Source: UBA12018 sp051656605 (GTDB lineage Bacteria; Bacteroidota; Bacteroidia; Bacteroidales; CAMTPD01). Taken from it: a stretch of DNA of 64,000 nucleotides. Under the pieces are notes generated by a model that did not search any database, was not told where the DNA came from, and worked only from the letters and a program-made list of their open reading frames with translations. The DNA lies in assembly GCA_051656605.1 (NCBI GenBank), contig JBOGCF010000020.1, positions 1-64,000 on the forward strand, given 5' to 3'. Shown one piece after another: positions 38,415 to 47,094 of this stretch. How positions within the stretch are numbered: position 1 is the first letter of the stretch; the number at the start of each line of letters is the position of its first letter. A program made the translations under genes and the position numbers.

Positions 38415-38422
38415 CAAAACTA
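38415..38422 (-). promoter_or_regulatory. -7 box for the DUF1904-sulfatase operon
   Basis: Minus strand TAGTTTTG fits TAnnTTTG, 40 nt before the ATG at 38375. The hairpin at 38444 lies directly upstream. Confidence 0.4.
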
Positions 38423-38443
38423 AGTGTGATATATTAATAAAAA

Positions 38444-38478
38444 TAACGACCGGGTGGTATCTCACCAGCCGGTCGTTA
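38444..38478 (-). terminator. Hairpin terminator of the polyphosphate operon
   Basis: A 10-bp perfect outer stem (38444-38453 with 38469-38478) and TGGT/ACCA inner stem; the minus strand continues TTATTTTT. It lies about 240 nt beyond the ppx stop. Confidence 0.65.
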
Positions 38479-38714
38479 CACTAACTCTTAACCTTAACAA
38501 TGATTTATTGTTTTAAAATAATCTCGCATCAAAAGTCTTTCAACAAAAACTGAAGATGATTATAAAACAACTTTTGCAGATCGTAACTTTCTAACATGAT
38601 TATGATCTACTGCAAATATAACCACAGAAATCTATTTAACAATAGTTTTACAATAATTATTTATATTAAATCATGAATTATTTATAATACTGATACCATA
38701 AGTCATAAAGCTAA

Positions 38715-39599
38715 TCATCTATCCTTGTTATAAAGCTGCCTTACGATACCATCTACTAATCCCAACTTCGGAACTTGCAAGTCTTCAACTTTAGCATATT
38801 TCATAACTGTTATAAAAATTTTAAGAGCATATTCTATAACATCGGCTCTATATGGATTCAATCCAAACTTCAATATCCGTTCATCAATAGTCATGTTTGT
38901 TACCGAATCATATAACTCTTTTAGCTCCTGATATTGAATCGACTTATCACCTAAAATCTTTCGCACCCTATTGATATTTCCACCAGATCCCAAAATACAA
39001 GAAGGTGCATATTGTTTACCTACAGACTCTAACCATTCTTGAAGTTCAGATAATGTATCATCCGCTACTGCTTCCTTCAACATACGCACGGTCCCTATCT
39101 TAAAAGATCTGGAAAGAATTCTATTCCCATTGTAAATCACAGAGATCTCCGTACTACCTCCTCCTACGTCGACATATAAATAGTTTCCTTCCGGTGTAAT
39201 AATCTCATGCATCCCACTCGAAAAAATCAAATCGGCCTCCTCTTCTCCCGATATAATTTCAATATTTACGCCACACTCATGCTTGATCAACTCTGCAACT
39301 TCAGACCCATTCTCGGCCTCTCTCATTGCACTAGTTCCGCATGCTCTATACGCTTCAACATTGTAAGCCTTCATCATATAATGAAAGCCTTTCATCAAAT
39401 CCAATAAAGCCATTTGCTTATCCACAGGAATTCGTCCTTCTGTAAAAACATCTTCTCCAAGACGAATCGGAACACGCATAAGATTGACAACCTTATACTG
39501 AACTCCATCTTCATGTGTAAAGGCATTACAAATAAGAAGCCTGATCGCATTTGATCCCATATCGATTGCCCCATAGGTATTTGTTATCATCGTTTGCAT
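38715..39599 (-). CDS. ppx: Ppx/GppA family exopolyphosphatase/phosphatase
   Basis: 294 residues from the ATG at 39599; a TTG two codons earlier is in frame. The ASKHA-fold motifs are present: GAIDMGSNAIRLLI (phosphate 1), LYVDVGGGSTEISV (phosphate 2) and GSGGNINRV. It degrades polyphosphate from the chain end or hydrolyses pppGpp. Length is typical for the short single-domain form. It lies 12 nt after ppk1, giving synthesis and breakdown of polyphosphate in one transcript. Confidence 0.88.
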   Translation of the reverse strand: MQTMITNTYGAIDMGSNAIRLLICNAFTHEDGVQYKVVNLMRVPIRLGEDVFTEGRIPVDKQMALLDLMKGFHYMMKAYNVEAYRACGTSAMREAENGSEVAELIKHECGVNIEIISGEEEADLIFSSGMHEIITPEGNYLYVDVGGGSTEISVIYNGNRILSRSFKIGTVRMLKEAVADDTLSELQEWLESVGKQYAPSCILGSGGNINRVRKILGDKSIQYQELKELYDSVTNMTIDERILKFGLNPYRADVIEYALKIFITVMKYAKVEDLQVPKLGLVDGIVRQLYNKDR

Positions 39600-39611
39600 A
39601 GACAATACATT

Positions 39612-41684
39612 TTAGAAATTAGATTTCGATAAAAAATAAGCATGCAACTCTTCCTGAGCCCTTACGCGTTCTTTGGAATTATTGCGCACATATCTATTCA
39701 ACAATTGAGGAGACAAATCTCTTGCTTTTACATTATCTTTCCATTGTATTTCAAATACATCTCGCAATGTTGATTTCACTTCTTTATCGAATATAGGCAC
39801 TGCCGCTTCGACCCTTCGGTCTAGATTACGCCCCATCCAATCATTACTCATTAGAAAACATTGCTCATCGCCTCCATTGTAAAAAAACATAATACGAGCA
39901 TGCTCCAAGTACTTATCAACAATACTTATCGCTTTAATTGAATCACTCAATCCATCTACTTGTGGACGCAAACAACAAATACTTCGAGCAATGATACGTA
40001 TTTGTACTCCTGCTTTACTTGCTTCGTACAAAAGTTCGATCATCTTACTATCAACGAGCGCATTCAATTTCAAGTCAATCTTTGCAAGTTTACCTTGTTT
40101 TGCAAATTCAATCTCTTTACGAATCATTTCAGTCAGGCGATCACGCATTCGCTCGGGCGATACAATAATACTCTTTGTATTCATACGCACCCGTTTCTTT
40201 TCTATAAATGAAAAGATTCGTTCCACATCCTCTCCTATACCTTGATGAACAGTAAATAAACCAATATCGGAATAAATCTTAGAAGTAGTTTCATTAAAGT
40301 TTCCGGTACCTATATATGAATAATAATACTGCTTATTTCCCTGCTTAAACTTCACTAAGGCTAACTTTGCATGCACTTTTAGTTTTTTATTTCCATGCAC
40401 CACATTTACACCTGCTTCTTCTAATAATTTTGACCAATAGATATTATTCTTCTCATCAAAGCGTGCTTTGAGTTCAATCACAGCCGTAACCTTTTTACCA
40501 TTACGAGCTGCGTTAATCAACGCATTCATCACCTTCGACCTCTCTGCAACACGATATACCGATATATAAATCTCCTCTACATGTCTATTGAATGCTGCTT
40601 CTCGTAAGAAATCGATAAAGTTTGAAAACGAATGATAAGGATAAAACAACAACACATCTTTCCGCTTTACAACATTAAGTAATCCGGTACTTCTAGCAAA
40701 ATCTGGATGTATAGCTGGCTTAGGACGTGCTTCTTCTAATATCGGATTTACCATCGGGAAATTCATCAAATCTTTCATATGTTGGTATCGCCCTCCCGGA
40801 AACAATGAATCGGCCGACTTAAACTCAAGTTTTTCAATCAATATTCGCTGCAGATCCTCCGGCATCATCTCATCATAAATTAGGCGTATAGGCTTTCCTG
40901 TTACCCTACTTTGAACAGCCTTACTCAACTCCTCAACCATTCGTTTTCGATAAGAATTACCCAGAGAAATCTCTGAATCTCGTGTAATTTTAAAAGAAAA
41001 TGCATCAATAGTACGAAAACGAAGCATAAAAAACATCTTCTTTAAATTAAACCGAATCACATCCTCAAGAAGAATAATTGTTGTGGTTCCATCATCGCTC
41101 ATTGGAAGTGTTACAAATCGATTTAATACATTCGGCACTTCAACAATGGAATATCGTGTATTTTTTTCTGTAGGGACATCACCACCCACAATGCGAACAG
41201 CCAAATAAATACGGTCGTCCTGTAAAAAAGACATTGAAGTGTTACGCTCGAGCAGAATAGGTACTAGTTGCGAACGAACTTCATCTGAGAAATAAGTTGC
41301 AACATACTCCTTTTGTGTATCTGTAAGCATTTGCTCATTTACGATATTGATCTTTTCTTTTCGCAGCTCTTCACAAAGTAGTTGATATACATCATCAAAT
41401 CGATGATGCATGCTTACAGCCTGCTGTCGTATTCCTGTAAGAAGACGTTCCACTTCAGCAATACTAATATCTTCATCTTGTAATGTAATCTTATCCCGTA
41501 GAGATTTTAAAACAGAGGCCACTCGTACTTTAAAAAATTCATCCTGATTATTTGAGAAGATACCCAAAAAACGTAAACGTTGTACTAGAGGTACTGTTTC
41601 ATCGAGAGCCTCTTGCATGACCCGCTCATTAAAAGAGAGCCAACTAAGCTCGCGGTTATTATGTTCGGTCTTCTTATTACACAT
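39612..41684 (-). CDS. ppk1: Polyphosphate kinase 1
   Basis: 690 residues, full length. Four-domain PPK1: N domain with NRELSWLSFNERV at residues 10-22, head domain, and two phospholipase D-like catalytic domains. The phosphorylated His is H438 in KVHAKLALVK; the second conserved His is in the YLEHARIMFFYN block. It transfers the gamma-phosphate of ATP to polyphosphate, reversibly. It shares a transcript with ppx. Confidence 0.95.
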   Translation of the reverse strand: MCNKKTEHNNRELSWLSFNERVMQEALDETVPLVQRLRFLGIFSNNQDEFFKVRVASVLKSLRDKITLQDEDISIAEVERLLTGIRQQAVSMHHRFDDVYQLLCEELRKEKINIVNEQMLTDTQKEYVATYFSDEVRSQLVPILLERNTSMSFLQDDRIYLAVRIVGGDVPTEKNTRYSIVEVPNVLNRFVTLPMSDDGTTTIILLEDVIRFNLKKMFFMLRFRTIDAFSFKITRDSEISLGNSYRKRMVEELSKAVQSRVTGKPIRLIYDEMMPEDLQRILIEKLEFKSADSLFPGGRYQHMKDLMNFPMVNPILEEARPKPAIHPDFARSTGLLNVVKRKDVLLFYPYHSFSNFIDFLREAAFNRHVEEIYISVYRVAERSKVMNALINAARNGKKVTAVIELKARFDEKNNIYWSKLLEEAGVNVVHGNKKLKVHAKLALVKFKQGNKQYYYSYIGTGNFNETTSKIYSDIGLFTVHQGIGEDVERIFSFIEKKRVRMNTKSIIVSPERMRDRLTEMIRKEIEFAKQGKLAKIDLKLNALVDSKMIELLYEASKAGVQIRIIARSICCLRPQVDGLSDSIKAISIVDKYLEHARIMFFYNGGDEQCFLMSNDWMGRNLDRRVEAAVPIFDKEVKSTLRDVFEIQWKDNVKARDLSPQLLNRYVRNNSKERVRAQEELHAYFLSKSNF

Positions 41685-41992
41685 CCGTAATTTCTCTTAA
41701 TTGTAAATATTGCAACTAATCAACTCACAAAAGCGACACACTTTATCTTCTCTCATTTATATGTGGAAAACAAAAGTTCTATCAGGCCCTAATATAAACA
41801 AACCCTTTTGATAAATTAAAACAAATCAACATCTTTAGAAGCACAAAAAGACATATAATAAAAAAGGCGGCCTGGATATCAGACCGCCTTTTTAATATTA
41901 TATTAATACGTAATAATATAATCAAGCCGTTACAAATATAAGACTTATTTTATAATCCAAGCCTACTGTGTTACATTTTTGTTACAATGATG
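41685..41992. other. Intergenic region upstream of ppk1
   Basis: 308 nt, AT-rich, holding the MATE-gene terminator at 41861-41893. No gene and no perfect TAnnTTTG box for ppk1 were found. Confidence 0.55.
41861..41893 (-). terminator. Terminator of the MATE transporter gene
   Basis: A 13-bp stem (with one mismatch) formed by the AAAAAGGCGG.../...CCGCCTTTTT arms with a 7-nt loop; T-run on both strands. Positioned after the MATE stop codon on the minus strand. Confidence 0.8.
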
Positions 41993-43351
41993 TTACAAAA
42001 CGACTTCACTTGCGGTTATATCTGTAATTTTTTTGAATCGTAAGTATAATAAAATACCCATAAGGGATAAACCAATAGGAAATCCGGCCCATACACCGGG
42101 CGCTCCCCACCCTAACACAAAGGCAGCAAAATAACCCAATGGCAGCGAAATCATAAAGTGACATAAGAATGCTACGTATGCCATAAACTTCACATCTCCG
42201 ATACCACGAAGCGCATTGGCATACACGATTTGTAAGCCATCGCCAATTTGATATAGGATAATAGCAAACAACATCGTGCTTAGTATTGCATTCACTTCGA
42301 GAGAATCGGTAAAGATAAACGACAACTTGGTACGGAAAACCAGTAGCATAGCTACAAACAAAGTTGTCTCGGCCAATACAATATGATAGCCTGCAGCTGC
42401 CACATCTTTCACTTGCGCTTTGCTTCCGCTAGCAGAAATCGTACTGATACAAATCGTAACAGCCGCCCCTACTCCATAATAAATAAGGAATCCGAGTGTC
42501 GTGATTACACCTGCAACCTGATGAGCTGCAAGTGCCGCGCTACCAAACCATCCCATCATAATCACACAAAGACTGAATGAACCCGACTCTACCCCCATCA
42601 TCACACTTACCGGAAAGCCCAGCTTTACAAGACGAGTTAAGTCATCTATTTTAATCTTCGCCTGCTTAAAATAAGGAACGAAAGCTTTATAGCGCTTTCC
42701 TTTGAAGAAGATAAACAAGAAAGCAACCAGCATCCACACACGAGAAATCAATGTAGAAATACCCGCACCATTAAGACCTAATTCAGGAAAGCCAAAGCTA
42801 CCGTAGATCAAAAGATAGTTACCCACAATATTGATAATATTGGCCGTAAGCATCACCCACATAGAGATCTGCGTATCGGTAATACCATCGGCAAATTGCT
42901 TGAAGCCATTAAACAACATTACCACACATATGGAAGAGAGTTGAATCAGGAAATAAGGGCGGATGAGCGGAAACAACTCTTCGGGCTGACCAAAGCGATG
43001 CATCGAAAAATACACAATCACCATTGCAATCGAGAGCAACAGCCCCACAAAGAAGTTGGCCAGTAAGCCATTCTTCAAGATAGCAACCAAGCGATCGTTA
43101 CGTTTCTCTCCATTATATCTTCCCACAAGCGGAGTTAGTCCGTACGAGAAACCCATCCCGCAGATAAAAACCAGGTTGAATAAATTATTTACAAACGAAG
43201 CCGCGGCAAGCGAGTCGGTACCATAACGGCCCACCATAATATTATCGGTAAAACCAACCACAATAATACCTAGTTGGCCGAGGATAATAGGAATCCCCAC
43301 TCGAATAATAGAACGATACAACGGAAAATACTTCTGAATAGACAAATTCAT
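41993..43351 (-). CDS. MATE family efflux transporter
   Basis: 452 residues, about 12 predicted transmembrane helices. The first half has GIPIILGQLGIIVVGFTDNIMVGRYG, the second KLGFPVSVMMGVESGSF, the two pseudo-repeats of MATE pumps. It exports cationic drugs or metabolites driven by sodium or protons. It has a textbook promoter (43439-43469) and its own terminator, so it is monocistronic. Confidence 0.92.
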   Translation of the reverse strand: MNLSIQKYFPLYRSIIRVGIPIILGQLGIIVVGFTDNIMVGRYGTDSLAAASFVNNLFNLVFICGMGFSYGLTPLVGRYNGEKRNDRLVAILKNGLLANFFVGLLLSIAMVIVYFSMHRFGQPEELFPLIRPYFLIQLSSICVVMLFNGFKQFADGITDTQISMWVMLTANIINIVGNYLLIYGSFGFPELGLNGAGISTLISRVWMLVAFLFIFFKGKRYKAFVPYFKQAKIKIDDLTRLVKLGFPVSVMMGVESGSFSLCVIMMGWFGSAALAAHQVAGVITTLGFLIYYGVGAAVTICISTISASGSKAQVKDVAAAGYHIVLAETTLFVAMLLVFRTKLSFIFTDSLEVNAILSTMLFAIILYQIGDGLQIVYANALRGIGDVKFMAYVAFLCHFMISLPLGYFAAFVLGWGAPGVWAGFPIGLSLMGILLYLRFKKITDITASEVVL

Positions 43352-43438
43352 TGATAAAATTCTTAAGAGCTAATTATAAAGCGTTACCATAACATTGACG
43401 GCAGCACATCACATACCGTCAAAAAAAGATTCTGAATG

Positions 43439-43469
43439 CAAAGTTACTTTATTCCCGCCTCAAAACAAA
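43439..43469 (-). promoter_or_regulatory. Complete Bacteroidota promoter of the MATE gene
   Basis: Minus strand TTTG (43466-43469), 19 nt, TAACTTTG (43439-43446): a perfect match to the TTTG-N19-TAnnTTTG consensus. Predicted start near 43432, leader about 80 nt. It directly abuts the terminator of the TonB receptor gene. Confidence 0.75.
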
Positions 43470-43473
43470 GAAA

Positions 43474-43513
43474 CCCCGGAACTCGGCAACGTGTCTACGC
43501 CGAGTATCCGGGG
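43474..43513 (-). terminator. Terminator of the TonB receptor gene
   Basis: A CCCCGG/CCGGGG outer and ACTCGGC/GCCGAGT inner stem, 11-nt loop; the minus strand then has a T-rich tract. Confidence 0.8.
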
Positions 43514-43546
43514 ATCATTCATTAGTGGTTTTTGTTGAATCTATTC

Positions 43547-45853
43547 TTAGAATGAGATCTTGCCGCTTACAAAGTAGCTGCGAGGCAATGATGGTCCGTA
43601 AATATAACCGGCATCGCGCAACTCACCTTGGTCAAAATCTTTTTGATAAGCGTTGAAGACATTCTTCACGCCGGCAGAAACCTCAAAGTTTACAAACTTC
43701 GTTAAAGGAATATTATAGCTTAGTTTAACACCCATATCAAAGAAATCAGGTGTTGTTTCTTCTCTGTCTTCAGGAATAAAGCCCGCCATGTGTTGCACCA
43801 ACATACTACCGGTATACGTTCCCGTTACCGAAGCCGAGAAGTTACGAACAGGGCCGAAGGTAGCCGAAAGGTAACCATATGTATCCGGCGAACGGAACAT
43901 TTTGCGCTGAGGTTCTACGTTCGGATTATCGCTCCATTTCTCAGGCTCGTTGTATCTACTGCGTTGCAACGTAGCACCCGCTTGCAAAGACAACCAAGCA
44001 TTAAATGCCGCACGACCTTCCAAGTTGACACCCATCACCTTTGCGCCCGATCCGTTGCGACGTTCCATGATTTGAATACCTTCGGGACTCTCGCCCATCG
44101 ATTCCAACACAAACGCATCTTTCAGCATGGTATAGAAACCTTCTACAAGGAAATTGGTTTGTACACGGCCAAACGTGTGATAGAAATCGACCGAGGTACT
44201 AATACTTTGCGACTTCTCTTCTTTCAAGTTCGGGTCAATCTGAATAATCATCGCTTCACCACCTACAGCTGCAATGTGCAAATCTTCGTCGAATGCTTGC
44301 GGAGCACGGAAACCCGACGAATAACTCATACGCAGGTTGATATCGGCAGTCGGATTGAAGCGAACATTTGCTCGCGGACTAAAGATCACATGATCAATCA
44401 AGCTATGCTTATCAAAGCGTCCGCCGATCAAGAAGCCCCAACGATCCGTTTTCCATTCATTTTGAAGAAAGATACTTCCAATCTGTACTTTTTGTTCCAA
44501 GTCGCGGTTGTATCCTTTCATGATGTCGTGAAGTTTGTCGTAGTTATATTCGAAACCTCCGGTAAATTCGGCAGGCATAAACAACAACTTGTCCATAGAC
44601 AAAGAGTACTGAGTACCCGCCACAGCCGTAAGGTCTGTAGTATGTCCATAAGCATTGATATCCTGTCCGGTACCGTAGTAACTATTACGATCGGTATGTT
44701 GCATCGAAGTATACACATTCAATCTGTGTTTGTAATCTTTCGAGAACAAGTCAAACTTCAAGCCTCCACCATTGATATTGTGTTCGGTTTGCTCAGCGAT
44801 ATCCGCATCGTGTGGTTGTTCGTGCAATTTGTTTCCACCACGACGAAACTCGTGCATGTTATGATACTCGAGCGTAAGTTTTGAGTACGCCGATGTTTTA
44901 TAGTAAGTTCTAAAACCAAGTGTACGCGCGTTCAACTTTCCAAGTTCGGTGTATCCGTCGCCATCGTGGTCGTAAGCTGCTCTGTACTTCGATTGTCCGA
45001 ACAAATAAAGTCCCACTTTATTATCCGGCGTTACCATAGAAGCATTCAACGAAGTAGCATTTTCAGGTCTTGTACCACCAATCATTGTCAGATTGTGCGA
45101 CAACGAAGCCGTATTGCGAATAGGCTCTTTGGTAATAATGTTTACTACACCCGCGATAGCAGACGAGCCAAACAAAGCAGAACCACCGCCACGCATCACC
45201 TCTACACGCTCAATCATGTTTGCAGGGATTTGTTCCAGTCCGTACACACCCGTTAGCGCACTAAAGATAGGACGGCTGTCGATCAAGATCTGTGTATAAG
45301 GCCCCTCAAGACCGTTGATACGTACTTGTTGAAAACCACAGTTCTGACAGTTATTCTCTACACGTACCCCCGGCTGAAAGCTCAACCCTTCGGCAAGACA
45401 AGAAGCACTGGTCTTCTCAAAAATCTTTGCATCAAGTACATTTACCAAGGTAGGAGCGATACGACGGGTCGTTTCGTTTCTATTAGCCGAAACCACTACC
45501 TGATCAAGAGAGATTACATCTTCGTCGATTTCGAAGTTAACCTCCTGGCTTTTCCCTTCTTTTACAACAATTGGTTTCTCTACGGTTCCGTATCCCAAAG
45601 CTTTGGCAACCAACACTTGCTTGCCTAGAGGCACGTTGGTAAGCGAATAGTGTCCGGTTCCGTCGGTAGTAACCCCAATCGTAGTTCCTTTTACAATAAC
45701 GTTGATATATGGAAGGTGTTCTTTTGTTTTCTTATCGATAACGTGCCCAAAGATATGGACTTCGTTCTTTTTGTTCGAATCTACATGATTCTCAGCCATT
45801 ACACTCAATGAAATAACAAGGAGCGTAAACAGCAATGATAGTTTGTTTCTCAT
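43547..45853 (-). CDS. TonB-dependent outer membrane receptor (metal/siderophore-like)
   Basis: 768 residues with a Sec signal (LSVMA). A carboxypeptidase-D regulatory-like domain is at about 32-115 (HVIDKKTKEHLPYINVIVKG). The plug (about 125-240) carries a CQNC pair in NNCQNCGFQQVRINGLEG, followed by GSSAIAGVVNIITK. The 22-strand barrel ends in SGKISF. The length and the lack of a SusD partner point to uptake of a small ligand (metal chelate, haem or cofactor) rather than glycans. It is preceded by a gene for a small His-rich exported protein, and the two probably share the promoter at 46406. Confidence 0.85.
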   Translation of the reverse strand: MRNKLSLLFTLLVISLSVMAENHVDSNKKNEVHIFGHVIDKKTKEHLPYINVIVKGTTIGVTTDGTGHYSLTNVPLGKQVLVAKALGYGTVEKPIVVKEGKSQEVNFEIDEDVISLDQVVVSANRNETTRRIAPTLVNVLDAKIFEKTSASCLAEGLSFQPGVRVENNCQNCGFQQVRINGLEGPYTQILIDSRPIFSALTGVYGLEQIPANMIERVEVMRGGGSALFGSSAIAGVVNIITKEPIRNTASLSHNLTMIGGTRPENATSLNASMVTPDNKVGLYLFGQSKYRAAYDHDGDGYTELGKLNARTLGFRTYYKTSAYSKLTLEYHNMHEFRRGGNKLHEQPHDADIAEQTEHNINGGGLKFDLFSKDYKHRLNVYTSMQHTDRNSYYGTGQDINAYGHTTDLTAVAGTQYSLSMDKLLFMPAEFTGGFEYNYDKLHDIMKGYNRDLEQKVQIGSIFLQNEWKTDRWGFLIGGRFDKHSLIDHVIFSPRANVRFNPTADINLRMSYSSGFRAPQAFDEDLHIAAVGGEAMIIQIDPNLKEEKSQSISTSVDFYHTFGRVQTNFLVEGFYTMLKDAFVLESMGESPEGIQIMERRNGSGAKVMGVNLEGRAAFNAWLSLQAGATLQRSRYNEPEKWSDNPNVEPQRKMFRSPDTYGYLSATFGPVRNFSASVTGTYTGSMLVQHMAGFIPEDREETTPDFFDMGVKLSYNIPLTKFVNFEVSAGVKNVFNAYQKDFDQGELRDAGYIYGPSLPRSYFVSGKISF

Positions 45854-46021
45854 TCTATAATCGGTTTAAGCGGAAATAAAAGTTATAGATATATACCACG
45901 CCCGTTGTTGATCCTTGGGGCCAACAAGACGTACTAATCCTGAGTCGTTACAATCTTTACGCAACGATGTAGTTATCCCATCCACCTCAATTGTGGCAGG
46001 TAAACCATTAACTATTAAAAC

Positions 46022-46366
46022 TTAAACCAAGAAAGGAGGAGCTCTCCAGGAAAGGACAGCACAAATAGTAGTAGTATGCGAAGTAGTCGGAATTACGGTT
46101 TCAAGCGTGCGAAGCAATAACATCTCGGCACTAATGTGCAATTGCGACACTGCTCCGTCTAAAGCAGCAAATTGTGCTAGGTGAATAAAGAGTTGTACCT
46201 CGCTGCTCGAGTGTGAATGATCGAGCGGTACATTGCCATCACAAGAAAAAGGGTGAGAATGCACAATGGTCACACCATTTACAATATGCACGTGCATAAA
46301 GAAACTGACAATGCCAAAATACGTCATAAAGAGTATTGGCAAAAACCAGCGGGTGATATGTAGCAT
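46022..46366 (-). CDS. Small His-rich exported protein paired with the TonB receptor
   Basis: 114 residues from the ATG at 46366; an in-frame ATG at 46408 is ruled out because it overlaps the -7 box. One N-terminal hydrophobic segment (FLPILFMTYFGIVSFFM) is followed by a His-rich stretch: HVH, HSHPF, a Cys, DHSHSS and later single His residues. The C-terminus is Leu/Thr-rich. The spacing of His and Cys suggests metal (Zn, Cu or Ni) binding on the outer side of the inner membrane, but that is inference. It resembles, from memory, DUF6769-type proteins of Bacteroidales. The receptor gene starts 168 nt downstream. Confidence 0.6.
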   Translation of the reverse strand: MLHITRWFLPILFMTYFGIVSFFMHVHIVNGVTIVHSHPFSCDGNVPLDHSHSSSEVQLFIHLAQFAALDGAVSQLHISAEMLLLRTLETVIPTTSHTTTICAVLSWRAPPFLV

Positions 46367-46405
46367 GTGTCTTTTCAAGTGAACAATCTTTTGTGATTTC
46401 AGATA

Positions 46406-46436
46406 CAAAGATAGGGATACACTTTAATTTAACAAA
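46406..46436 (-). promoter_or_regulatory. Complete Bacteroidota promoter of the His-rich/TonB receptor pair
   Basis: Minus strand TTTG (46433-46436), 19 nt, TATCTTTG (46406-46413), a perfect consensus match. Predicted start near 46399; this fixes the ATG of the His-rich protein at 46366. Confidence 0.78.
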
Positions 46437-46456
46437 TACCTAAAAGCAATTAAAAA

Positions 46457-46480
46457 ATAGTAATTCAATTATGTTACTAT
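46457..46480 (-). terminator. Terminator overlapping the pabC stop codon
   Basis: A 7-bp stem (46457-46463 with 46474-46480) whose 5' arm on the minus strand includes the stop codon of the aminotransferase gene; six T residues follow. Confidence 0.6.
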
Positions 46481-47094
46481 CCCCTTATGTGGGTATTGGG
46501 TTCAAAAACAACCTCTTCGAGGTCGATCATCGCATTGATTACCGAGATGTATTTGTATGAATAAAGATCTATTTTTCTGATCTCGCGCTCTTGCAAAAGC
46601 CCGTTTGCAAGCAATTGCGCACGTTTTGTACCTTGCAAAAGTGGCTTGGCGGGCGTAAACCAATGCTTGCCGTCGTACAAAGCCACGTTACCAATGGAAG
46701 TATCCGTTACGAGTCCATCTTTCACTATTAGAATATCGTCACAATCGGCTCGCTTTGCAAATAAAGTATCTAGTTGGTTGCGGTCGGCAAACTTCAAATG
46801 GTAATCGATCACGTTGTCTTCTACAAGCATCAACGACGACACCGGGCGAATGTGATAGGGAAAATAAGAAACACTCACCGCATCCCGATCATACAATACA
46901 CGGCAACGAATGCGGTCGGTTGCGTTTTCGGCAGTTAGTGCACAGTGATTTTGCGCCAACGTCTCTGCCAAATCGAAAGACTTCGCATCGGGAAAAACCT
47001 CTGCAAAGACACGATTCAAGCGAGCCTGATGCCAGTCGAGCGCTTGAAAAGATCCGTTTTTCAAGCAAATGGTTTCTATAAATTGCTGCTTCAT
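46477..47094 (-). CDS. pabC: Class IV aminotransferase (4-amino-4-deoxychorismate lyase-like)
   Basis: 205 residues. The PLP fold-type IV pattern is present: DWHQARLNRVF near residue 20, RCRVLYDRD at 64-71, probable PLP lysine K101 in YHLKFADRN, and TDTSIGNVALYDG where the cofactor phosphate is bound. It is short compared with the 270-residue enterobacterial PabC but usual for Bacteroidota. It shares one base with the pabB gene (47094), strong evidence for working together: aminodeoxychorismate to 4-aminobenzoate plus pyruvate, feeding folate. Confidence 0.85.
   Translation of the reverse strand: MKQQFIETICLKNGSFQALDWHQARLNRVFAEVFPDAKSFDLAETLAQNHCALTAENATDRIRCRVLYDRDAVSVSYFPYHIRPVSSLMLVEDNVIDYHLKFADRNQLDTLFAKRADCDDILIVKDGLVTDTSIGNVALYDGKHWFTPAKPLLQGTKRAQLLANGLLQEREIRKIDLYSYKYISVINAMIDLEEVVFEPNTHIRG

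Larger units (their letters stand above)
38376..38714. other. Intergenic region with hairpin and promoter box
   Basis: A 339-nt gap without a gene. It holds a TAGTTTTG box on the minus strand (38415-38422) 40 nt before the DUF1904 ATG, and the 10-bp hairpin at 38444-38478. The rest is AT-rich with nothing recognised. Confidence 0.6.

Noticed and set aside
43790..44884. 364-codon frame antisense to the TonB receptor gene
   Set aside because: Codon mirror of a real, well-conserved receptor; rich in Arg/His/Thr with no fold signals and no promoter.
45854..46021. Possible cobalamin riboswitch ahead of the TonB receptor gene
   Set aside because: No B12-box-like sequence or matching conserved stems were seen in the 168-nt gap.
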